Source: an uncultured Verrucomicrobiales bacterium
GTDB taxonomy: Bacteria > Verrucomicrobiota > Verrucomicrobiia > Verrucomicrobiales > Akkermansiaceae
Assembly (NCBI GenBank): GCA_937901085.1
Contig: CALCHQ010000021.1
Coordinates: forward strand, 1-7,178
Direction: 5' to 3'
Length of the DNA: 7,178 nt
This document shows positions 1 through 4,947 of this stretch, piece by piece. The number at the start of each line of letters is the position of its first letter. Position 1 is the stretch's first letter. A model generated the notes under the pieces. That model was not told where the DNA came from and did no database searches. It saw only the letters and a list, made by a program, of their open reading frames with translations. A program made the position numbers and the translations under genes.

Positions 1-2
1 AT

Positions 3-767
3 ACTATTGATAAAAAGACTCATAAAGAAATATGGAATGATAGTAATGGGTTTGGCTTTGAATATTTTAATAAAGGTGAGTTCTATTTTGGTGAGTATAG
101 TGATGATTCTAGAAGTGGAATGGGTTGCTATAAATATAGTGATGGTAGTGAATATCTAGGGGCGTTTTTAGGTAACTATAGAACAGGTCCTGGTATGTTA
201 GTTAATGGTAATAATGTAGCAGTCGGTGAATTTCGTAATAATAAAAAAGATGGTATTTTCTTTGAAATTGAAGGCGATAATCTTTTTATTAAAAAATATA
301 AAAGTAGTAATTTGAGTGGAATTTATTTTAAAGTTAATAAAGATGATTTATCTATAGAAAAATATGACGAAAATAATAAATTTATTGAACGTGTTAGTTT
401 TAATGATCATCATAGAATTCCTAATATGAGTAAGAAAGATATGATAGATCCTAAAATGATTTCTTATTTAGATGAAAACTTTGAATATGAAATTACAGGT
501 GATTTAAAGATTATTATTTTAAAATGTTTAACTCATAGAGTATCTTATATATTCCCTGATGATACAATCGAAATTAAAAATGATATTTTCATTGATATTA
601 AAAGACAAATTAATAAAAGATTAACTAGTCCTGTATTTTTAGAAAAATATGATACCCAGAAAGAAGCAGAAGCAAAAAATCCTAAAAGCAACATCAATAA
701 ATCTATTAGATTGAAAGAAGATGATGGAAATGGGTCTGCAGGGTCTGCCCTATCCCGAAGAGTATGA
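3..767 (+). CDS. MORN-repeat protein, 5'-truncated, 3' end chimeric
   Basis: The frame is open from the window edge, so the start is missing; the Met at 120 is internal. The visible N-terminal part holds successive MORN-type units of about 22-24 residues (pattern G-E-[FY]-x-x-G-x-[FY]...G-x-G), for example FGEYSDDSRSGMGCYKYSDG, then YLGAFLGNYRTGPGM and VGEFRNNKKDGIFF. MORN repeats form beta-hairpin arrays that usually mediate protein or lipid contacts. The later part (ISYLDENFEYEI...) is unrecognised and rich in Lys, Asn and Ile. Base composition is very AT-rich (codons such as aat, aaa, tta), unlike everything after ~725, suggesting a low-GC Firmicute or Mollicute source. The final codons (DDGNGSAGSALSRRV) are an out-of-frame reading of the following acyl-CoA dehydrogenase DNA, so the natural C-terminus is not present. 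Role unknown. Confidence 0.7.
   Translation, partial: TIDKKTHKEIWNDSNGFGFEYFNKGEFYFGEYSDDSRSGMGCYKYSDGSEYLGAFLGNYRTGPGMLVNGNNVAVGEFRNNKKDGIFFEIEGDNLFIKKYKSSNLSGIYFKVNKDDLSIEKYDENNKFIERVSFNDHHRIPNMSKKDMIDPKMISYLDENFEYEITGDLKIIILKCLTHRVSYIFPDDTIEIKNDIFIDIKRQINKRLTSPVFLEKYDTQKEAEAKNPKSNINKSIRLKEDDGNGSAGSALSRRV
715..727. other. Chimeric junction 1: AT-rich MORN gene to acyl-CoA dehydrogenase
   Basis: Within aagaagatgatggaaa the composition changes abruptly from AT-rich to GC-rich, and the recognisable protein changes from the MORN frame (frame 3) to the dehydrogenase frame (frame 1). A TGA at 712-714 blocks the dehydrogenase frame upstream, so no bacterial start region precedes it. I infer an assembly or library join; the exact base cannot be set from one sequence. 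Confidence 0.65.
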
Positions 768-1359
768 CGGCGCAGGCGCAGGCAACGTAGCATACGTTCT
801 GGCTCTCGAAGAGCTGGCAAAGTGCTGCGCTTCCACCAGCGTTATCCTTTCCGCTTCCACCTCCCTGGGCGCATGGCCCATCTACCGTTTCGGCACTGAA
901 GAGCAGAAGCAGAAGTACCTCGTTCCCTGCGCAAAGGGCGAGAAGATCATCGTCCGCAACCCCTATTCCACCCGGCCCTACCAGCATGTGCTGGAGCCCC
1001 TGTACGCCTACATGATGATCGCCGCCAAGCAGTACGAGGACCCCGCCCGTTACAGCGGCTGGTACAACGTCGGTCCCGATGACCGGGACTGCTTCCAGAC
1101 CGGCGCGCTGGTGGATCTCTTCATCCGCCACTGGGGCGAGGGCATGCAGTGGGAGACGGTGCCCTATCACGGCCCCCACGAGGCCAATTTCCTGAAGCTC
1201 GACTGCTCGAAGCTCAAGGCCGTCTTCGGCTGGCAGCCCCGCTGGGATTTGAGCCGGGCCGTGGAGATGGTGGTGCAGTGGAGCAAATGCTGGCGCGACG
1301 GCGGCGATGTGGCCGCGTGCATGGATCGCCAGATCGAGGCTTTTTTGAAGGAGAAATAA
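721..1359 (+). CDS. Chimeric ORF: acyl-CoA dehydrogenase fragment joined to CDP-glucose 4,6-dehydratase C-terminus
   Basis: Residues 1-76 match the N-terminal helical domain of short-chain (butyryl-CoA type) acyl-CoA dehydrogenases: GLQGLPYPEEYDGAGAGN, then LALEELAKCCASTSVILSA, then the family hallmark FGTEEQKQKYLVPCAKGEKI. In the family this continues GAFGLTEPxAGSD, which is absent. From residue ~77 the sequence is instead the C-terminal third of a CDP-glucose 4,6-dehydratase (short-chain dehydrogenase fold, sugar-nucleotide synthesis for O-antigen or capsule): VRNPYSTRPYQHVLEP, YNVGPDD, HEANFLKLDCSKLKAVFGW, ending CMDRQIEAFLKEK. The catalytic Tyr and the NAD-binding N-terminus are not present. 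Neither half is a complete enzyme and the two have no pathway link, so I read this as an artefact in-frame fusion. ATG 721 is simply the first Met after the join; there is no proper ribosome site. Confidence 0.75.
   Translation: MMEMGLQGLPYPEEYDGAGAGNVAYVLALEELAKCCASTSVILSASTSLGAWPIYRFGTEEQKQKYLVPCAKGEKIIVRNPYSTRPYQHVLEPLYAYMMIAAKQYEDPARYSGWYNVGPDDRDCFQTGALVDLFIRHWGEGMQWETVPYHGPHEANFLKLDCSKLKAVFGWQPRWDLSRAVEMVVQWSKCWRDGGDVAACMDRQIEAFLKEK
937..948. other. Chimeric junction 2 at shared GEKI codons
   Basis: The 12 bases ggcgagaagatc encode GEKI. Acyl-CoA dehydrogenases have AKGEKI here, and CDP-glucose dehydratases commonly have a Gly-Glu-x-Ile segment just before VRNPxSTRPxQHV. The identity switch inside a stretch that could occur in both parents is what a short-overlap assembly or template-switch join would leave. 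Confidence 0.6.
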
Positions 1360-1360
1360 G

Positions 1361-1435
1361 ATGAAACATGTCATCATCACCGGTGCCGACGGCTTCATGG
1401 CGGTGGACCATTCTGGCTCCGGTTCGCCGGTATAA
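1361..1435 (+). pseudogene. 5' stub of an NAD-dependent epimerase/dehydratase, truncated by junction 3
   Basis: The stub begins at ATG 1361, two bases after the dehydratase stop, with AAGGAG seven bases upstream, so this start is convincing. The first 12 codons, MKHVIITGADGF, are the first beta strand and the start of the glycine-rich NAD(P)-binding loop of the extended short-chain dehydrogenase family (usual form TGxxGFxG). The following codons (MAVDHSGSGSPV then stop) do not resemble the family and are the antisense of phage sequence. The gene therefore looks cut rather than naturally short. Its position directly after a CDP-glucose dehydratase fits a nucleotide-sugar biosynthesis operon in the donor genome; the exact enzyme cannot be named from 12 residues. 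Confidence 0.55.
1397..1410. other. Chimeric junction 3: sugar-nucleotide operon to phage module
   Basis: Plus-strand coding similarity ends after GADGF (1396). Minus-strand phage coding similarity (GWRYYTGEPEPEW) ends at about 1410. Two convergent genes are cut by the same point and neither has its own stop there. All genes to the right lie on the minus strand. Confidence 0.6.
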
Positions 1436-1572
1436 TAGCGCCAACCCTCACCATCTCGCACGTAACAGCACAACCGCTCACCTCCCAGGTAATTAACGCT
1501 CACCCACACATAGGCTACGCCGTTTATGTTGCCCTGCTCTACGGCCTGCAAAAAGACTACATCATCGGTCAT
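1405..1572 (-). CDS. Phage hypothetical protein, 3'-truncated
   Basis: This starts at ATG 1572 (MTDDVVFLQAVEQGNINGVAY...), 31 bases after the stop of the winged-helix gene. It reads about 56 residues, to GEGWRYYTGEPEPEW, before phage similarity is lost at the junction. The open frame continues antisense through the epimerase and dehydratase DNA, but that extension is meaningless. No strong Shine-Dalgarno precedes ATG 1572. A TTG at 1632 lies in frame inside the upstream gene and is less likely. The visible part is an acidic N-terminal helix followed by Tyr/Trp-rich strands, typical of small phage early proteins. I do not recognise a family and give no function. Confidence 0.5.
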
Positions 1573-1603
1573 ACCATGCTTGTACCACAACCGCTGTTGC
1601 TCG

Positions 1604-1924
1604 TCAAGCCTTGCGCGGCATAATCCTCTCAATCGCGCGGCGGAGCACCACCTCTCCCTCGTCTGTCATGCGCCACACGAGGCCATCGCCTTCCTGGCGG
1701 CAATAAACAAGGCTGCGCTCTCTCGCCCTCAGCAGGACCTGCCGTGGATTGACGACCGAGCACTGTTGCAGCCTCCGGACCAGAGCCAGCGTGCTCGCCC
1801 CGTCGGGGTAGCATTCCAGGTACAGCAGCAGCAGCAACTGCGGCAGCGAGCACTCACGCACATTGCGTTGTAGGGAGCTCACCACCAGCTCATACCAGCG
1901 CATGAAATCAGTTTTGGATCTCAT
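1604..1924 (-). CDS. MarR-like winged-helix DNA-binding protein (106 aa)
   Basis: With the start at ATG 1924 (MRSKTDFMRWYELVVSSL) this overlaps the preceding gene's stop by 17 bases; ATG 1903, five bases past that stop, is an alternative. Neither has an ideally spaced ribosome site (GGAGG lies 12 bases before 1924). The open frame reaches 2062, but that part overlaps the neighbour and reads as low-complexity Arg/Trp. The order is a helix (WYELVVSSLQRNVRE), SLPQLLLLLYLECYPDGAST, a helix-turn-helix (ALVRRLQQCSVVNPRQVLLRARERSLV), then a wing and LTxxGE-type end (CRQEGDGLVWRMTDEGEVVLRRAIE). This is the layout of MarR-type winged helices, with a MTDEGE segment where MarR proteins have LTxxG. A role as a phage regulator is inferred. 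MarR proteins are usually longer (~140 aa), so this is a minimal version. Confidence 0.6.
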   Translation of the reverse strand: MRSKTDFMRWYELVVSSLQRNVRECSLPQLLLLLYLECYPDGASTLALVRRLQQCSVVNPRQVLLRARERSLVYCRQEGDGLVWRMTDEGEVVLRRAIERIMPRKA

Positions 1925-2114
1925 CAAAAACTGGTGCCTCCACCAGCTCCGGTATGTAGTGTTTGTAAAGGTCCATAACCGAGCGCAGCCTGTTGAGCGC
2001 AGCGTCTGCGTCCACCAGCGCTTGCGTGGTCCTGCCAGCTCGCAGGGCCGGCACCGCGTCATTCAAAAACGAGCGCGCCTCCACCAGCAGTCTCTCTAGT
2101 TGTCCGGTGTTCAT
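1908..2114 (-). CDS. Small helical phage protein, unknown function (68 aa)
   Basis: The start at ATG 2114 (MNTGQLERLLVEARSFLNDA) forms an ATGA overlap with the upstream gene's TGA (2113-2111). GGAGGT lies ten bases upstream across a run of nine A, which decides this start over the in-frame GTG at 2132. The protein is predicted almost entirely helical, with heptad-like Leu/Val/Ala spacing (LERLLVEARSFLNDAVPAL, then ALVDADAALNRLRSVMDLYKHYI), followed by an acidic tail ending FDEIQN. It could be an antiparallel helical hairpin. No catalytic motif is visible. It sits between two DNA-binding-type proteins, so an adaptor or accessory role is possible but unproven. Confidence 0.65.
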   Translation of the reverse strand: MNTGQLERLLVEARSFLNDAVPALRAGRTTQALVDADAALNRLRSVMDLYKHYIPELVEAPVFDEIQN

Positions 2115-2656
2115 TTTTTTTTGTACCTCCACAATGGCTGCAACTGGTTCACCTTCTCCACCTGTTCCTCAGTATGGAGACGACATTTGCGCACGCTCCC
2201 GTCGGCGCCGCGCACCAGCACTGTCAGCGGTTCAATTCCGAGCTTTTGCAGACGCTGGATGACCATGCTGGCAGTCATGCCCACACGCCGGGCCACGTCC
2301 TTCTGCATCACCAGTCCGTCCAGCTCATCTTCTCGCAGCTCCGGCAGTGGCTTCATCTTAGCCCCAACCGCCTCGACTTCCCGGCGTCGGTAAATGCTCA
2401 TCAGTCGGCCATTAAGCCGTATTTTCCGATACTTCACCCCTGCCACGGCCAGCCGGTACCGGACCGAGCTCCGGTCTCGCAAGATAAGGGCGGCAGCCTC
2501 TGCTATCGTCACCCAGCCCTGTGGTGGGCTCTGTCGCGCCGCTGGCTTGCATTCCTTCGGCTCGCTCTCAGCCTGTCCGGCAAAACGCACACCGGGCACA
2601 CTCTCCCATCTCCGGCGCAATGCCGCCGGGTTATTGCTCTGTCTTGTTATTTTCAT
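2111..2656 (-). CDS. Phage protein with two tandem helix-turn-helix units (181 aa)
   Basis: ATG 2656 (MKITRQSNNP) is chosen. The in-frame TTG at 2683 overlaps the upstream stop but has a better ribosome site (GAGGG, spacing six) and would add MELKLQTKI. After a basic, low-complexity N-terminus come two similar units. Unit A, residues ~48-97, has WVTIAEAAALI...SSVRYRLAVAGVKYRKIRLNG...YRRREVEAV. Unit B, ~114-169, has LVMQKDVARRVGMTASMVIQRLQKLGIEPL...GADGS...HTEEQVEKV. Both have a helix-turn-helix, a loop or wing and a terminal helix ending VExV, resembling MerR/excisionase-type or HTH_17 folds, so an internal duplication is likely. A DNA-binding role (regulator or replication accessory) is inferred from the fold and from the position directly after the replication gene. 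Ends LWRYKKK on an A9 tract. Confidence 0.6.
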   Translation of the reverse strand: MKITRQSNNPAALRRRWESVPGVRFAGQAESEPKECKPAARQSPPQGWVTIAEAAALILRDRSSVRYRLAVAGVKYRKIRLNGRLMSIYRRREVEAVGAKMKPLPELREDELDGLVMQKDVARRVGMTASMVIQRLQKLGIEPLTVLVRGADGSVRKCRLHTEEQVEKVNQLQPLWRYKKK

Positions 2657-2673
2657 GATTTTTGTTTGCAATT

Positions 2674-3756
2674 TTAGCTCCAAATTTTGCCCTCGCGCAG
2701 CGCAGCATGAAAATCTGCCACCTGCTCCTCGCTGGCCATTCCCTGTTGCTGGCGCTCTTTGCCACCTTCCCGCGCCTTTTGGCTCGTTTGGGTGTACTTA
2801 CCTTGCCCTGCTTGCTCCGCGGCCTTCTGCGCGCTTCTGGCGGCTTTGCTCTTCCAGCCAAATTCTTTCGCCCACCGCTCAGCATGGCAGATGACGTCCT
2901 CCAGGTCGCTGAAAAACCGCCTCTGCCCCGTCGGCCGGTAAAACGCCAGCCTGTTCCGGTCCTCCTGCTGCCGTCCGGCAAAATAAGCCTCCAGCAGCTC
3001 CGCCCGCTCAGCAGCCTCCGGGCACCGCTCATACGCAGCTTTCGCAGCCTCCGCCACATCAGTCTGCAATACCCGGCTCTTGCGAGCGCTGGGGTGCGCC
3101 TGGCACACAGCTGCCAGCCATGCCTCGTACCCTGTTCCCTCCTCAAATGGTGTGCGCGCAGGTTCAGCGTCGCACGCATTATCTGCGTTGCTTAACCTAC
3201 ACACTATATTATTCATATTATATTCTTCTCTTGGTAACGCTGATTGCGTTACTTGGGTAACGCTTTTAGCGTTACTTTTGGCGCAGGATTGATTTGCTTT
3301 TTCGTCGTTTTCTTGCGTAACATGTTCATTACACAACATTTTCTTGTTTTCTGCCTCATTTTCGCAGGTAACGCTACTTGCGTTACCTTTCTTGGTAACG
3401 CTACTTGCGTTACCACCTCTGCGCTTAAAGTCGGCTTGTCGCTTCGCGCTCATGGCGCGCTTCTTGGCGCTATCTCCGTTGTGTTGGTCAAAATCCACTA
3501 CCAACACTATACCTTGCTCATCGCGCTCCACCCATCCGCAAGCTTCCAACGCTTCGCACAAGCCCTGGCAGTTCATTACCCGGTCCAGCAGCGCACCGGT
3601 CAGCCCGGTGCACGCATCAGTGCACTGTTCGTCAATCCAGCAAAACCACTCCATGGCTATGCCCAGCGCCTCGCGCTCACAGCACCCCAAAGTCTCAGCC
3701 AGCACCAGCAGCTTCGCGCTCTTCGGTAAGCTTGTCTGTAATTTAATCCAGCTCAT
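2674..3756 (-). CDS. Phage replication initiator-type protein (360 aa) with internal iterons
   Basis: The N-terminal region, residues ~1-112 (MSWIKLQTSLPKSAKLLVLAETLG...LDRVMNCQGLCEALEACGWVE...VDFDQHNGDSAKKRAMSAKR), is the pattern of phage replication proteins with an N-terminal DNA-binding winged helix; the FDxHNG-SAKKRA stretch is characteristic. Residues ~113-190 are a polar linker of unusual repetitive sequence (GNASSVTKKGNASSVT, SNAKSVTQVTQ) whose DNA forms palindromes. The C-terminal region, ~205-310 (YEAWLAAVCQAHPSARKSR...FFSDLEDVICHAERWAKEF), is helical and might contact a helicase or loader; this is inference. A charged Lys/Gln tail follows. ATG 3756 is preceded by AGGAGA at an unusually short distance (1-2 bases), but the conserved SWIKLQ start supports it. 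It overlaps the methyltransferase end by 14 bases. By analogy with lambda O it may both bind and contain the origin. Confidence 0.75.
   Translation of the reverse strand: MSWIKLQTSLPKSAKLLVLAETLGCCEREALGIAMEWFCWIDEQCTDACTGLTGALLDRVMNCQGLCEALEACGWVERDEQGIVLVVDFDQHNGDSAKKRAMSAKRQADFKRRGGNASSVTKKGNASSVTCENEAENKKMLCNEHVTQENDEKANQSCAKSNAKSVTQVTQSALPREEYNMNNIVCRLSNADNACDAEPARTPFEEGTGYEAWLAAVCQAHPSARKSRVLQTDVAEAAKAAYERCPEAAERAELLEAYFAGRQQEDRNRLAFYRPTGQRRFFSDLEDVICHAERWAKEFGWKSKAARSAQKAAEQAGQGKYTQTSQKAREGGKERQQQGMASEEQVADFHAALREGKIWS
3190..3414. other. Candidate phage replication origin (iterons plus AT-rich tract)
   Basis: The iterons are flanked on the downstream side (relative to the gene) by 3198-3231, a clearly AT-rich stretch (tatattattcatattatatt) in an otherwise GC-rich gene, fitting a DNA-unwinding element. 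The order along the coding strand is N-terminal domain, iterons, AT-rich tract, C-terminal domain. This matches the lambda origin inside gene O, where four ~19 bp palindromic iterons adjoin an AT-rich segment. Function is inferred from layout only. Confidence 0.6.
3234..3414. repeat. Four palindromic iterons, GTAACGC-N5-GCGTTAC
   Basis: Perfect inverted repeats lie at 3234-3252 (loop tgatt), 3257-3275 (loop tttta), 3367-3387 (8-bp arms, loop tactt) and 3394-3414 (8-bp arms, loop tactt). Start-to-start spacings are 23 and 27 bp within the two pairs. Between the pairs, 3317-3332 (gtaacatgttcattac) keeps only the outer GTAA/TTAC and may be a decayed copy. All lie inside the linker of the replication gene. 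Copies at 3257, 3367 and 3394 are read in one codon phase (xNAxSVT) and the copy at 3234 in another (VTQSALP), so protein-level constraint does not explain the repeat. The likely role is as binding sites for the initiator encoded by the same gene. Confidence 0.8.
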
Positions 3757-4579
3757 ATCTCCTGTTTAACATAAATTGTTCAAGTCTTTTAAAAGCGACT
3801 GCTGCCACCAGCGGCACCTGTCCATTCCCAAGGGCCTTAAGTCTGTCCACCCGATGGGCCACCCCATCAGCCACTCGACCCATTCCGGGTTCAGCGCTCC
3901 ACCAGCCACAGCATTCAGCGGAGGTGTATTCCTCTCCATCTGGCTCTTGCTTCCGTTGTTCTTGGCATCCTGGCAGGTTGGGGTGGGGAACCTTTCCATC
4001 ATTGCCCATTCCGCAGGGTTGGGGATTCGCCCAACCCTGTACCGATATGAGCGGGGTCTCATGGTCGCTGTCGGTGTGCCGCACCATATCTTCTGCGAGA
4101 ATCCAGACTCGGTCGCGTTTGTGGGGAGCCCCCACGTCGTCAGCTCCCAGCACACACCACGCAGCATCATACCCAGCTTTGGCCAAGTCTCCGAGTACAA
4201 CGGAGAGTCCTCGGTAAACAAGCATGGGTGAATTCTCCACGAACACGTACCTCGGTCGTACTTCGCATACGATACGGTACATCTCGCGCCATAAGCCGGA
4301 GCGGGAGCCGGAGATGCCTGCCCCTTTGCCAGCACAGGAGATGTCCTGGCAAGGAAAGCCTCCGCTGACAACGTCAACAAGCCCTCGCCAGGGTGTGCCG
4401 TCAAAGGTTGTGACATCGTCCCAGATGGGGAAGTTGGGCAAGATGCCATCTCGTTGACGCTGGAGGAGGACATTGCGGGGGTAGGGTTCAATTTCACACG
4501 CGCAGACCGTAGTCCAGCCAAGTAAGCTTCCACCGAGAATACCTCCGCCCCCTCCTGCAAATAATGCCAGCTCATTCAT
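3743..4579 (-). CDS. Orphan phage DNA (cytosine-5) methyltransferase (278 aa)
   Basis: The protein transfers a methyl group from S-adenosylmethionine to carbon 5 of cytosine. The motif order is complete: motif I at residues 4-17 (LALFAGGGGGILGG, cofactor loop), motif IV SGGFPCQDIS with the catalytic Cys at ~77, motif VI VFVENSPM with ENS at ~115-117, motif VIII GAPHKRDRVWIL at ~149-160, and motifs IX/X VDRLKALGNGQVP at ~243-256. The target-recognition region between ~165 and 225 is short, so 278 aa is small for the family (usually 310-420) but normal for phage. No partner endonuclease is present, so protection of phage DNA from host restriction is the likely role. ATG 4579 overlaps the RusA stop as ATGA, with AGGAGG four bases upstream. 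The 3' end overlaps the replication gene by 14 bases. Almost the whole gene is also open in the next frame. Confidence 0.9.
   Translation of the reverse strand: MNELALFAGGGGGILGGSLLGWTTVCACEIEPYPRNVLLQRQRDGILPNFPIWDDVTTFDGTPWRGLVDVVSGGFPCQDISCAGKGAGISGSRSGLWREMYRIVCEVRPRYVFVENSPMLVYRGLSVVLGDLAKAGYDAAWCVLGADDVGAPHKRDRVWILAEDMVRHTDSDHETPLISVQGWANPQPCGMGNDGKVPHPNLPGCQEQRKQEPDGEEYTSAECCGWWSAEPGMGRVADGVAHRVDRLKALGNGQVPLVAAVAFKRLEQFMLNRRYELD
3766..4575 (-). CDS. Overlapping same-strand ORF inside the methyltransferase gene (269 aa), possible overprinted gene
   Basis: It starts at ATG 4575, four bases inside the methyltransferase start (ATGAATG). The shared AGGAGG lies eight bases upstream, a spacing at least as good as the four for the methyltransferase. 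It runs stop-free for 269 codons and stops at TAA 3766-3768, nine bases before the next gene's ATG. The product begins MSWHYLQEGAEVFSVEAYL, has SRSG-like and Trp-rich segments (CSWRIHPCLFTEDSPLYSETWPKLG, FPTPTCQDAKNNGSKSQMERNTPPL), and near residues 228-246 has LNPEWVEWLMGWPIGWTDL. From memory that last motif and the SWHY-Q start recur in phage proteins, which suggests a real family; I cannot verify this here. The motif is the shifted reading of methyltransferase motifs IX-X. Function is unknown. The alternative is a conserved shadow frame that is often mis-annotated as a gene. Confidence 0.45.
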   Translation of the reverse strand: MSWHYLQEGAEVFSVEAYLAGLRSARVKLNPTPAMSSSSVNEMASCPTSPSGTMSQPLTAHPGEGLLTLSAEAFLARTSPVLAKGQASPAPAPAYGARCTVSYAKYDRGTCSWRIHPCLFTEDSPLYSETWPKLGMMLRGVCWELTTWGLPTNATESGFSQKIWCGTPTATMRPRSYRYRVGRIPNPAEWAMMERFPTPTCQDAKNNGSKSQMERNTPPLNAVAGGALNPEWVEWLMGWPIGWTDLRPLGMDRCRWWQQSLLKDLNNLC

Positions 4580-4590
4580 TTGCCCTCCTT
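4573..4590 (-). promoter_or_regulatory. Shared ribosome binding site feeding two overlapping starts
   Basis: On the coding strand the sequence is AAGGAGGGCAAATGAATG. AGGAGG (4589-4584) is four bases from ATG 4579 (methyltransferase) and eight bases from ATG 4575 (overlapping frame). The first ATG also contains the TGA stop of the resolvase gene, so ribosomes ending RusA are positioned to restart in either frame. Confidence 0.7.
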
Positions 4591-4947
4591 CGGAATTGTA
4601 AAAACTATTTCCACTGTCCCGGCCAGCGCCTTATCATGCACGCGCTCGATGCCATGGCACTCCAACTCCCGGTCATTCACACCCAGAGCATCGCAGCACC
4701 CATCCAAATAGGCCTTGCACGCAGCCAGACAATTATCCGCATCCGGCACAGACCCCTTGTAAAACCACCGCACCCTGTACACCCGCAGGGCCGGACCTTC
4801 TACATGACACGCAAGAGCCTCGTTCATCATCACCTTTGCCACAAACCGCGCCTTCTTCGCAGCCCGAGCCTTCGCGGCCCAATGAGCCCGCCCATTCGGC
4901 CGCAACTCCTTCGCCGGGTGCGGCAATCTCACCATAATCCCCTTCAT
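4576..4947 (-). CDS. rusA: RusA family Holliday junction resolvase (123 aa)
   Basis: The protein cleaves four-way DNA junctions during phage recombination and replication. The core is recognisable: LPHPAKELRPNGRAHW near the N-terminus, then SVPDADNCLAACKAYLDG with acidic residues D69 and D71 and Lys78, then CDALGVNDRELE with D92, then a final strand TVEIVFTIP. E. coli RusA (120 aa) uses D70, D72 and D91, so spacing and length agree well. The start at ATG 4947 has AGGAGG four bases upstream and forms an ATGA overlap with the stop of the preceding Cys-rich gene. Its own stop overlaps the methyltransferase start. Placement in an early block beside the replication protein is usual for phage RusA. 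Confidence 0.9.
   Translation of the reverse strand: MKGIMVRLPHPAKELRPNGRAHWAAKARAAKKARFVAKVMMNEALACHVEGPALRVYRVRWFYKGSVPDADNCLAACKAYLDGCCDALGVNDRELECHGIERVHDKALAGTVEIVFTIPKEGK

Noticed and set aside
721..1359. A novel bifunctional fusion of acyl-CoA dehydrogenase and CDP-glucose dehydratase
   Set aside because: Both parts lack their catalytic regions, there is no start region, and the join lies in codons shared by both families; chimerism is the simpler explanation.
706..1632. 308-codon open frame on the minus strand spanning the phage/bacterial junction
   Set aside because: Only the first part (from 1572 to ~1405) reads as a phage protein. The rest is the antisense of the dehydratase/dehydrogenase coding sequence, with low-complexity His/Leu/Val content.
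2631..3195. Long open frames on both strands opposite or out of phase with the replication gene (for example 2662-3195 plus, 2631-3179 minus)
   Set aside because: They are GC-rich shadow frames without recognisable domains or ribosome sites, and the replication protein frame explains the region.
3234..3414. CRISPR array
   Set aside because: Units are perfect palindromes of 19-21 bp with only 4-6 bp between members of a pair and lie within a gene; there are no spacers of regular ~30 bp length and no cas genes.
3234..3414. Rho-independent terminators
   Set aside because: The stems are only 7-8 bp with about half A/T pairs, are repeated, lie mid-gene, and are not followed by U-runs on the coding strand in the expected place.
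3776..4457. Plus-strand open frames opposite the methyltransferase
   Set aside because: No ribosome site, no recognisable motif and opposite to the orientation of all phage genes here; unlike the same-strand overlap, they have no start/stop fit to neighbours.
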